This document shows positions 55,169 to 62,260 of a stretch of 64,000 nucleotides of DNA, one piece after another; positions within the stretch are counted from its first letter, which is position 1; every line of letters starts with the position of its first letter. This DNA is from Zoogloeaceae bacterium G21618-S1 (lineage in GTDB: Bacteria; Pseudomonadota; Gammaproteobacteria; Burkholderiales; Rhodocyclaceae): contig JAPWHF010000003.1 in assembly GCA_027214125.1 (NCBI GenBank), positions 186,001 to 250,000 of the forward strand, in the 5' to 3' direction. The notes under the pieces were generated by a model. That model was given only the letters and a program-made list of their open reading frames with translations, was not told the DNA's origin and ran no database searches. The translations under genes and the position numbers were made by a program.

Positions 55169-56758
55169 ATGCCGTCTGCCTTGACCTATCCCGGCGTCTA
55201 TGTGGAAGAAGTGCCCAGCGGGGTGCGCACCATCACCGGGGTTGCCACTTCCATTACCGCCTTTATCGGTCGCGCCCTGCGTGGACCGGTCAACACGCCG
55301 GTGCGGGTGCAGAGTTTTGCCGAGTATTCGCGCCTGTTTGGCGGGCTCTGGCAACCCAGCACCCTGAGCTATGCGGTGAATCAGTTCTTTCAGCACGGCG
55401 GCAGCGACGCGCTGATCGTACGGGTGTTCAATGGCACGGTGTCGACCAGCACCGCGACCATGACGCTGGCAACGGCGGGCGGTTCCCTGGTGCTCGAAGC
55501 GGCCAGCCCCGGCACCTGGGGCAGCGCCTTGCGCGCCACGGTGGATCACGCCACCCGCGACACCGCCGACACCCTGCTGTTCAACCTGCTCATCGAGGAG
55601 CTCGACCGCCCCGGGGGCACGCGGGCCATTGCCTCCGAGCAGTTCCGCAATGTGTCGGTGGACCCGACCAGCCCGCGCTTCGTGAATACCGTCCTCAACG
55701 AGCAGTCGGCGCTGGTTAACGTGCGGACATCGGCGCCGGCCACTGAAAGCCCGAGCAACGCCACGGTGTCGGTGGCCAACCCGGACGGCACGGCGACCGC
55801 CGCCGGGTCGCTCGGCACCGACGGCAACCCGATTGCCGATGCGCAGATCACCGGCGATCAGAACGCCCGCACCGGCATCTTCGCGCTGGAGTCGGCGGAT
55901 CTGTTCAATCTGTTGTGCATCCCGCCGCGCACGCCGACCAACGACCTGGCCAATGCCACCTGGGCTGCCGCCGCTGCCTACTGCCAGACGCGCCGTGCGA
56001 TGCTGATTGTCGATTCGCCAGCCGCCTGGACGGCCAACCCGAGCACGGCGATTGCCACCGCCGTGGCCGGTGTCAACACGCTACGCGGGGCCATTGGCAA
56101 TGACGCGGCGATCAACGCCACCGCCTACTTCCCGCGCCTGCGCATGCCCGATCCGCTGTCCGAAAACCGCCTCGCCGACTTCGCCCCCTGCGGCGCAGTG
56201 GCCGGCATCATCTCGCGCACCGACGTGCAGCGCGGGGTGTGGAAAGCCCCGGCCGGGCTGGCCGCCAGCTTTTCCGGTGCGCAGGGTCTGACCTACACCA
56301 TGACCGACCCGCAAAATGGCCAGCTCAATCCGATTGGCCTCAACTGCCTGCGCAGCTTCCCGGTGACCGGCCATCTGGTGTGGGGCTCGCGCACCCTGGC
56401 GGGGGCCGATCTGCTGGCCTCGGAGTGGAAGTACCTGCCGGTGCGCCGGCTGGCATTGTTCCTTGAAGAGAGCCTGTTCCGCGGCACCCAGTGGGTCGTG
56501 TTCGAGCCGAACGACGAACCGCTGTGGGGCAACATCCGTCTCAACATCGGCGCCTTCATGCAGACGCTGTTCCGCCAGGGGGCCTTCCAGGGCGCCAGCC
56601 CGCGCGACGCCTATTTTGTGAAGTGCGACCGCGAGACCACCACCCAGAACGACATTGACCGCGGCGTGGTGAACATTCTCGTCGGTTTCGCGCCGCTCAA
56701 GCCGGCCGAGTTCGTGGTGCTCAAAATCCAGCAGATGGCCGGCCAGATCGAGGCCTGA
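55169..56758 (+). CDS. contractile injection system sheath protein
   Basis: A 529-residue phage-tail-sheath protein. The N-terminus YPGVYVEEVPSGVRTITGVATSITAFIGRA is diagnostic. The conserved C-terminal domain contains NPIGLNCLRSFPVTGHLVWGSRTL, WKYLPVRRLALFLEESLFRGTQWVVFEPND and QNDIDRGVVNILVGFAPLKPAEFVVLKIQQ. It polymerises around the tube and contracts to fire. It is the first gene of the operon; only one sheath gene is seen here, while Afp and PVC clusters have several. No capsid, integrase or lysis genes are in the window, which favours an eCIS over a prophage. Confidence 0.95.
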   Translation: MPSALTYPGVYVEEVPSGVRTITGVATSITAFIGRALRGPVNTPVRVQSFAEYSRLFGGLWQPSTLSYAVNQFFQHGGSDALIVRVFNGTVSTSTATMTLATAGGSLVLEAASPGTWGSALRATVDHATRDTADTLLFNLLIEELDRPGGTRAIASEQFRNVSVDPTSPRFVNTVLNEQSALVNVRTSAPATESPSNATVSVANPDGTATAAGSLGTDGNPIADAQITGDQNARTGIFALESADLFNLLCIPPRTPTNDLANATWAAAAAYCQTRRAMLIVDSPAAWTANPSTAIATAVAGVNTLRGAIGNDAAINATAYFPRLRMPDPLSENRLADFAPCGAVAGIISRTDVQRGVWKAPAGLAASFSGAQGLTYTMTDPQNGQLNPIGLNCLRSFPVTGHLVWGSRTLAGADLLASEWKYLPVRRLALFLEESLFRGTQWVVFEPNDEPLWGNIRLNIGAFMQTLFRQGAFQGASPRDAYFVKCDRETTTQNDIDRGVVNILVGFAPLKPAEFVVLKIQQMAGQIEA

Positions 56759-56773
56759 TCAAGGAGAACGCAG

Positions 56774-57298
56774 ATGGCACAGTTCAGCGTCAACACACAG
56801 CGCTTCGACCCGTACAAGAACTTCAAATTCCGGGTGATCTGGGATGGCCGTGCGGTTGCCGGCATCAGCAAGGTCGGTGCGCTCAAGCGCAGCACCGAGC
56901 TGGTCGAGCACCGCGAAGGCGGTGATCCGAGCACCTCGCGCAAGTCGCCCGGGCGCACCAAGTTCGAGGCGATCACGCTGGAGCGTGGCGTTACCCATGA
57001 CGTCGAGTTCGAGCAGTGGGCCAACAAGGTGTGGAATTTCGGCTCGGGCCTGGGCGCCGAGGTCTCGCTCAAGGATTTCCGCAAAGACCTGATCATCCAG
57101 GTCTTCAACGAAGCCGGGCAACTCGTGCTGGCCTACAAGGTGTATCGCTGCTGGGTGTCTGAATACCAGGCCCTGCCCGATCTCGACGCCAATGCCAACG
57201 CCGTCGCCATCCAGACGCTCAAGCTGGAGAACGAGGGCTGGGAGCGCGACTACGATGTGACCGAGCCGAGCGAACCGAGCTTCACCGAACCGGCCTGA
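56774..57298 (+). CDS. contractile injection system inner tube protein
   Basis: A 174-residue T4 gp19-like tube protein. Typical segments are YKNFKFRVIWDGRAVAGISKVGALKRSTELVEHREGGDP, PGRTKFEAITLERGVTHD, FEQWANKVW and the C-terminal ALPDLDANANAVAIQTLKLENEGWERD. It stacks in hexameric rings inside the sheath. It starts 15 bp after the sheath gene with AAGGAGAA upstream. Confidence 0.95.
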   Translation: MAQFSVNTQRFDPYKNFKFRVIWDGRAVAGISKVGALKRSTELVEHREGGDPSTSRKSPGRTKFEAITLERGVTHDVEFEQWANKVWNFGSGLGAEVSLKDFRKDLIIQVFNEAGQLVLAYKVYRCWVSEYQALPDLDANANAVAIQTLKLENEGWERDYDVTEPSEPSFTEPA

Positions 57299-57302
57299 GA
57301 CC

Positions 57303-58013
57303 ATGCTCGCCATTCGCCCGGAACGCCTGCTGTCGGTCTGGGAGCAGGGCGCACGACGCCATCCGATCGATCGCGCCTTGCTGCTCTACGCCCTCGCCGC
57401 GCCCGATCAGCCCGTTGACCAGCTGGCCGATGCGCCTTTGGGCGCGCGCAATGCCGCGCTGATGGCCTTGCGCCGCGCCAGTTTTGGTGCGCGTCTGGCG
57501 TCCTGGGTCGATTGCCCGGCCTGCGGCGAGCGGATGGAGTTCGCGCTCGACGCGGCGGATCTGCCGCCGATGCCGGTTGAAAGTGCGGACCCGATTCTCG
57601 TCGCCGGCCATCGTTTTCGGCGCCCGACCAGTCGGCATCTGGCCGCGCTGGTCAATGCCGACGACCCGGAAGCCGCTGCCCGGCAACTGCTGCGCGACTG
57701 CGCCGAATCGGTCGAAGCCTTGCCGCGCGATGACGCCGCGCTGGCCGAACTGCTCGACGCCGCCGAAGCCGCCATCGAAGCGGCCGACCCCTGGGCCGAA
57801 CTCTCGCTGGCGATCGCCTGCCCGGCCTGCGCCCACGAAACCGAGGCCAGTTTCGACATCGCCAGCTATCTGTGGGAAGAGCTCGACAGCCACGCCCGGC
57901 GCCTGCTCGACGATATCCACGCGCTGGCGGCCGCCTACGGCTGGACCGAGCCGGCAATTCTCGCCCTCAGCGACGCCCGTCGCGCCGCCTACCTCGCCCG
58001 GGTGCGCGCATGA
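57303..58013 (+). CDS. T4 gp26-like baseplate protein/chaperone
   Basis: A 236-residue protein of the T4 baseplate (gp26/51) type, which follows the tube gene in many eCIS and T4-like loci. Residues 1-60 are helical (RPERLLSVWEQGARRHPIDRALLLYALA). Two CxxC pairs, CPACGERMEFAL (about 74) and CPACAHETEASFD (about 178), can form one zinc-ribbon-like unit. The C-terminal half contains SYLWEELDSHARRLLDDIHALAAAYGWTEPAIL, the most conserved family segment. It starts 4 bp after the tube stop and overlaps the next gene by 4 bp. Confidence 0.8.
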   Translation: MLAIRPERLLSVWEQGARRHPIDRALLLYALAAPDQPVDQLADAPLGARNAALMALRRASFGARLASWVDCPACGERMEFALDAADLPPMPVESADPILVAGHRFRRPTSRHLAALVNADDPEAAARQLLRDCAESVEALPRDDAALAELLDAAEAAIEAADPWAELSLAIACPACAHETEASFDIASYLWEELDSHARRLLDDIHALAAAYGWTEPAILALSDARRAAYLARVRA

Positions 58014-58792
58014 GCGGCCTGTTCCGGCGCCTCGCCCGCCACGCCACCGGCCAGTCGCCGGCCACCGTGCACGCCGTGGCCCGCCTGCCGTTCCAGGCGC
58101 CGCCGGAGCTGCGGCCGACCGAGGAAGGCGTGGCCCCGTTGATGGCGCCGGTCGATGGTGCCGACGCCTCCCGAGGCGGCGCGCCCGCCGTGCCGATGCC
58201 AGCCACGGCAACCGAGGCGCCGCCGCATCAGCTCACGCCCCGCTCGGACACATCCGCGCCGACAAGAGCTCAAATACCCCCGCGTGTTCGCACGCCGCAA
58301 CGCACAACGGACAGCGCGGCAGCGCCGACATCGACACCGACGCCCGCCCGTCGGGCCCGTGCGCGAGCGTCTGTCACTGATCGCGCCCAGCCCGGCCGCG
58401 ACCCGCGTGGCGCCGACACCCACGATGCCGTACGGGCTGAAACGCCAAGCGTGCCCGATCGCTTGCTCGATCCTGTCGCAGCGGCCACGGTGGAGGTCGC
58501 ATCGCCTCGAACCGGCGAACAGGGCGCCCTCGGTGCGACACTCACGATTGCACTGCCCGCGCCCCTGCTGCCCACGCAAACGACCTCCGCCGAGCCGAGT
58601 CCGTCCAAACCCGTCTTGGCGACCGCGACCGCGCGCCCCGCCCCCGAACCCACCGAAGTCCACGTCCACATCGGCCGCATCGAAGTCACCGCCGTGCAGG
58701 CTCCCGCGCCCGCCAAACGCCCGGCGCGCACTGGCCAGGCGCCGATGTCGCTGGACGCCTATCTGGCCAAGCGCCAGCGGAGCCCCTCATGA
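58010..58792 (+). CDS. mostly disordered injection-system protein with a conserved C-terminal motif
   Basis: A 260-residue protein. A short helical N-terminus (MSGLFRRLARHATG) is followed by about 180 residues of Pro/Ala/Thr/Arg-rich, probably disordered sequence. The C-terminus has EVHVHIGRIEVTAVQAP and GQAPMSLDAYLAKRQRSP, a motif that recurs in small proteins before DUF4255 genes in eCIS loci (from general knowledge; no alignment done). It overlaps neighbours by 4 bp on both sides. Role unknown; an assembly adaptor is plausible. Confidence 0.65.
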   Translation: MSGLFRRLARHATGQSPATVHAVARLPFQAPPELRPTEEGVAPLMAPVDGADASRGGAPAVPMPATATEAPPHQLTPRSDTSAPTRAQIPPRVRTPQRTTDSAAAPTSTPTPARRARARASVTDRAQPGRDPRGADTHDAVRAETPSVPDRLLDPVAAATVEVASPRTGEQGALGATLTIALPAPLLPTQTTSAEPSPSKPVLATATARPAPEPTEVHVHIGRIEVTAVQAPAPAKRPARTGQAPMSLDAYLAKRQRSPS

Positions 58793-60099
58793 GTACCGCC
58801 CTGGCCATCGCCGGCGTCACCGCCGTGCTGCGCGACCGACTCAACGATGGGCTGGTCAATCACAATGTGGCCGGCGTCACCGGCAGCACGGTGTCGGTCA
58901 CCGTGTTGTCGCCCGACCGCGTGGTGGCCAGCGGCGGCAGCGAGGCCAGCGGGCTCAACGTGTTTCTCTATCAGGTCACGCCCAACACCGGCTGGCGCAA
59001 CGAAGGCCTGCCCTCGCGCGACCCCTCCGGCCGCCATCGCCTCAGCAACGCGCCGTTGGCGCTCGATCTGCACTACCTCATTTCGGCCTACAGCGGCGAC
59101 GACCTGCACGCCGAGATCCTGATCGGCTACGCCATGCAGCTCATGCACGAGTTTCCGGTGATCACCCGCGAGATGATCCAGACCGCGCTCAACCCCTCGC
59201 CCGATGTCGGCCTCGACCTGCCGCCGGCCCTGCGTGCGCTGGCCGAGTGCGGGCTGGCCGATCAGCTCGAACAGCTCAAGATCACCCCGCAGTTTCTCAA
59301 CATCGAAGAGATGTCCAAGCTGTGGACCGCCACCCAGTCCAACTACCGGCCGTCCATCGCCTACCAGGTGTCGGTGGTGCTGATCGAAGCCACCCGCCCG
59401 ACGCGCCCCGGCTTGCCGGTGCTCAGTCGCGGCGAGGTCGATCCGGTGTCCGGTCGCGAGCGCGGCGTGGTCGTCACCCCTAGCCTGATTCCGCCGCTGC
59501 CCATGCTCGAAGCCGTGGTGCCGGCCGGCCATCAGCCGGTGGTGCGCCTTGGCGAATCGACCAGCCTCGAAGGCCATCACCTCGACGGCACGGCGCGCGA
59601 GGTGCATCTGCGCAACGAGCGCTTCGGTGTGGATGAACTCATCGCCGCCACCGGTCCCAACGCCGCCGACCGCATGGTGCTGGTCATTCCGGTCTCGCGC
59701 GCGGCGGACTTTCCGGTCGGGGTGTACGACGTCACCGGCCATGTCGTCCGTCCGGGCGACACCCATGCCCGCGAAACCAACCGCCTCGCCGCCATCGTCG
59801 CGCCCAATATCACCAATCTGCCGCAGGCCGTGGTGCGCGACGGCGCCGGCGACGCCCACATCACGCTCACCTTCACCCCCGCGCTGCGCCCGGGGCAGAC
59901 CGTGTCGCTGCTCATCGGGCAGGTCGAAGTCGGCCCCGAGAGCTTCGTCGCGCCCACCACCACGCTCGACTTCATCGTCGAAGACGCCGACCCCGGCGCC
60001 CCGCTGGCCCGCCTGCGCATCGACGGCATCGAAAGCCCGGTGGCCGACCGCAGCACCACGCCGCCCACCTTCTTCAACCACCGCATCACCATCACATGA
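58789..60099 (+). CDS. DUF4255/Afp16-like tail terminator, extended form
   Basis: A 436-residue protein. The first 190 residues are a DUF4255 (Pvc16_N) domain: VTAVLRDRLNDGL, GLNVFLYQVTPNTGWRNEGLPSRD, APLALDLHYLISAYSGDDLHAEILIGYAMQLMHEFPVI. In Afp/PVC the related protein caps the tube-sheath end and sets length. The remaining 240 residues include two stretches of beta-rich, Ig-like sequence (MLEAVVPAGHQPVVRLGESTSLEGHHLDG; VRDGAGDAHITLTFTPALRPGQTVSLLIG). It is longer than the roughly 290-residue canonical Afp16. ATGA overlaps at both ends. Confidence 0.87.
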   Translation: MSTALAIAGVTAVLRDRLNDGLVNHNVAGVTGSTVSVTVLSPDRVVASGGSEASGLNVFLYQVTPNTGWRNEGLPSRDPSGRHRLSNAPLALDLHYLISAYSGDDLHAEILIGYAMQLMHEFPVITREMIQTALNPSPDVGLDLPPALRALAECGLADQLEQLKITPQFLNIEEMSKLWTATQSNYRPSIAYQVSVVLIEATRPTRPGLPVLSRGEVDPVSGRERGVVVTPSLIPPLPMLEAVVPAGHQPVVRLGESTSLEGHHLDGTAREVHLRNERFGVDELIAATGPNAADRMVLVIPVSRAADFPVGVYDVTGHVVRPGDTHARETNRLAAIVAPNITNLPQAVVRDGAGDAHITLTFTPALRPGQTVSLLIGQVEVGPESFVAPTTTLDFIVEDADPGAPLARLRIDGIESPVADRSTTPPTFFNHRITIT

Positions 60100-62009
60100 A
60101 CGCCCCACGCGAGCTCGACTGGACCACCGCCAACCAGCACCTGCTGGTGGCCGAGTTCGCACGTCTGCGGGCGCGGCTGGGCGAGGGCGATACGGCCGAG
60201 GCCGACCAGCAGTGCCAGGCGGCCGGGCAGTGTCTGCCCGCGCCGGCGGCCATTGATACCCTGGTGGCCTTGTTTGAACTCAGCGACTTCGAGCGCGACC
60301 TGCTCCTGCTGGCGGCTGGCGCCGAGATGGACGCCCGCCTCGCCGCGCTGTGTGCCGAGGTCGCCGGCCTGCCGCAACGCCCGTGGCCGACTTTTGGTCT
60401 GGCACTCGCCGCCCTGCCCGACCCGCACTGGAGCGCGCTCACCCCGGTGGCGCCGCTGCGCCGCTGGCGGCTGATGGAGGTCGACGAGAGCGCCGGCCTC
60501 ACTGCCGGCCGCCTCAGGCTTGACGAGCGGGTGCTGCACTTCATCGCCGGCCTCAACTATCTCGACCACCGCCTCGCCGCCCTGCTCGAGACCGTACCGC
60601 CCGCCGCGCTGATGGCCGCGGCGCACCGGCAGCTTGCCGAGCGCATCGCCGCCCAACTCGGCGATCAGGCCGGCCGCCTGCCCGTGGTGATGCTCACCGG
60701 CGACGATGCCGACGGCCAGCAGGATGTGGCCGACACCGTGGCGCAGACGCTGGGGGTGTCGCTGTTTCGCCTGCGCGCCGCCGATATTCCGACGGCGCCA
60801 CACGAGCAAGCGTCGCTGCTCAGCCTGTGGCAGCGCGAAGCCGCGCTGCTCGGCGCCGCTCTGCTGGTGACTCACACCGATGAGGCCGCGGCGACAGTCG
60901 GCCGCTTCCTCGATCAGATTGATGGCCTGGTGATCGTTGCCGGTGCTGTCGCGCCGTCCATCGACGGCGACCGCCTGCACTTCGTCGCCGACAAGCCCGA
61001 AGCTCCCGGCCAGCGCGCGCTGTGGCAGGCCGCGCTGGGCGAGGCGGCCGATGCGCTGTCCGCCACGCTCGACGGCCTCGCCAGCCAGTACCGTCTCAGC
61101 GCGCGGCGCATCGCTGCCAGCGTGCGCCAACTCGATACCATCGATCCGGCGCAGGCTGCCGCTGCGCTGCACCGGCGCTGCCGTGGCGACGGCAACGCGC
61201 TGAGCGATATGGCCCAGGCCATCGACGTGCGCGCCAATTGGGACGACCTGATCCTGCCCGAAGCCCAGCGCCGCGCCCTGCAACAGCTCGCGGTGCACGC
61301 CCGCCACCGCATCACCGTGCATCACGACTGGGGCTTTGCCGGCAAGAGCGCACGTGGCCTCGGCATCGCCACCTTGTTCAGCGGCGACAGCGGCACCGGC
61401 AAAACCCTGGCCGCCGAAGTGCTGGCCGGCGAACTCGGCCTCGCGCTCTACCGCATCGACTTGTCGGCGGTGATCAGCAAATACATCGGAGAGACCGAAA
61501 AGAACCTGCGCAAGGTCTTCGATGCGGCCGAAGACATCGGCGCGTTGCTGCTCTTCGACGAGGCCGACGCGCTCTTCGGCAAGCGCAGCGAGGTCAAGGA
61601 CAGCCACGACCGCTACGCCAACATCGAAGTCAGCTACCTGCTCCAGCGCATGGAGGCCTACCGCGGGCTGGCGATCCTCACCACCAATCACAAGTCCGCG
61701 CTCGACACCGCCTTCAGCCGCCGGCTGCGCTTCGTGGTGCATTTCCCCTACCCCGACGCCGTTCAGCGCGACGCCATCTGGCGCAGCATCTTCCCTGCCG
61801 CCACGCCGCTGGGCGATATCGACTACGCCAAGCTCGCCCGGCTCAACGCCACTGGTGGCAGCATCCGCAACATCGCCCTCTCGGCCGCCTTTCTCGCCGC
61901 CGAAGCCGGCACGCCGGTCAGCATGGCCCACCTGCTGCGCGCCGCCCACCTCGAAGCCGCCAAGCGCGAGAAGTCGCCCACCGACGCCGAAACCCGGGGG
62001 TGGGTATGA
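60096..62009 (+). CDS. Afp15-like AAA+ ATPase of the injection system
   Basis: A 637-residue cytosolic ATPase. The C-terminal AAA+ domain has Walker A GDSGTGKT (430-437), Walker B LLLFDEADALFGKR, sensor-1 LTTNHKSALD and an arginine finger region FSRRLRFVVHFPYPD. The central part (about 200-400) looks like a second AAA module but its P-loop is degenerate (TGDDADGQQ) and probably inactive. The N-terminal 150 residues resemble the winged-helix region of Afp15/Pvc15. The partner ATPase in Afp is needed for assembly; here it follows the tail terminator gene. Confidence 0.92.
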   Translation: MNAPRELDWTTANQHLLVAEFARLRARLGEGDTAEADQQCQAAGQCLPAPAAIDTLVALFELSDFERDLLLLAAGAEMDARLAALCAEVAGLPQRPWPTFGLALAALPDPHWSALTPVAPLRRWRLMEVDESAGLTAGRLRLDERVLHFIAGLNYLDHRLAALLETVPPAALMAAAHRQLAERIAAQLGDQAGRLPVVMLTGDDADGQQDVADTVAQTLGVSLFRLRAADIPTAPHEQASLLSLWQREAALLGAALLVTHTDEAAATVGRFLDQIDGLVIVAGAVAPSIDGDRLHFVADKPEAPGQRALWQAALGEAADALSATLDGLASQYRLSARRIAASVRQLDTIDPAQAAAALHRRCRGDGNALSDMAQAIDVRANWDDLILPEAQRRALQQLAVHARHRITVHHDWGFAGKSARGLGIATLFSGDSGTGKTLAAEVLAGELGLALYRIDLSAVISKYIGETEKNLRKVFDAAEDIGALLLFDEADALFGKRSEVKDSHDRYANIEVSYLLQRMEAYRGLAILTTNHKSALDTAFSRRLRFVVHFPYPDAVQRDAIWRSIFPAATPLGDIDYAKLARLNATGGSIRNIALSAAFLAAEAGTPVSMAHLLRAAHLEAAKREKSPTDAETRGWV

Positions 62010-62260
62010 CGCGCATCGTTCTGCACATCGACAAGCTGGTGCTTACCGGCATCGACCGGCACGACGCCGATGCCGTCGCCGCTGGCGTGCAGGCCGAGCT
62101 GCAACGCCTGCTCGCCCAACCTGGTGCGGCCGGCACGCTGACGGGCGGCGGTGATCGGCGCCGCATCCATGCCGGCGCCGTGTCATTGACGCAAGACGGG
62201 GGTGGCCGGGCCATGGGGCAGGCCATCGCCGGGCGCATCGTGCAGGCGGGCAAGCCATGA
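62006..62260 (+). CDS. small conserved-looking injection-system protein
   Basis: An 84-residue soluble protein starting MTRIVLHIDKLVLTGIDRHDADAVA, with a predicted beta-strand then helix (AGVQAELQRLLAQPG) and a C-terminal GRAMGQAIAGRIVQAGKP. It overlaps the ATPase stop and the next start by 4 bp (ATGA at each). Small proteins of this type sit next to DUF4157 genes in eCIS clusters; I know no assigned function. It may assist loading of the neighbouring protein. Confidence 0.7.
   Translation: MTRIVLHIDKLVLTGIDRHDADAVAAGVQAELQRLLAQPGAAGTLTGGGDRRRIHAGAVSLTQDGGGRAMGQAIAGRIVQAGKP

Noticed and set aside
55169-57298. Prophage remnant
   Set aside because: Sheath and tube could be phage-derived, but DUF4255, the Afp15-like ATPase and DUF4157 are eCIS markers, and no phage head, integrase or lysis genes are in the window.
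59577-61949. A 790-codon minus-strand frame opposite the terminator and ATPase genes
   Set aside because: Antisense shadow of the eCIS genes; low-complexity translation and no ribosome site.
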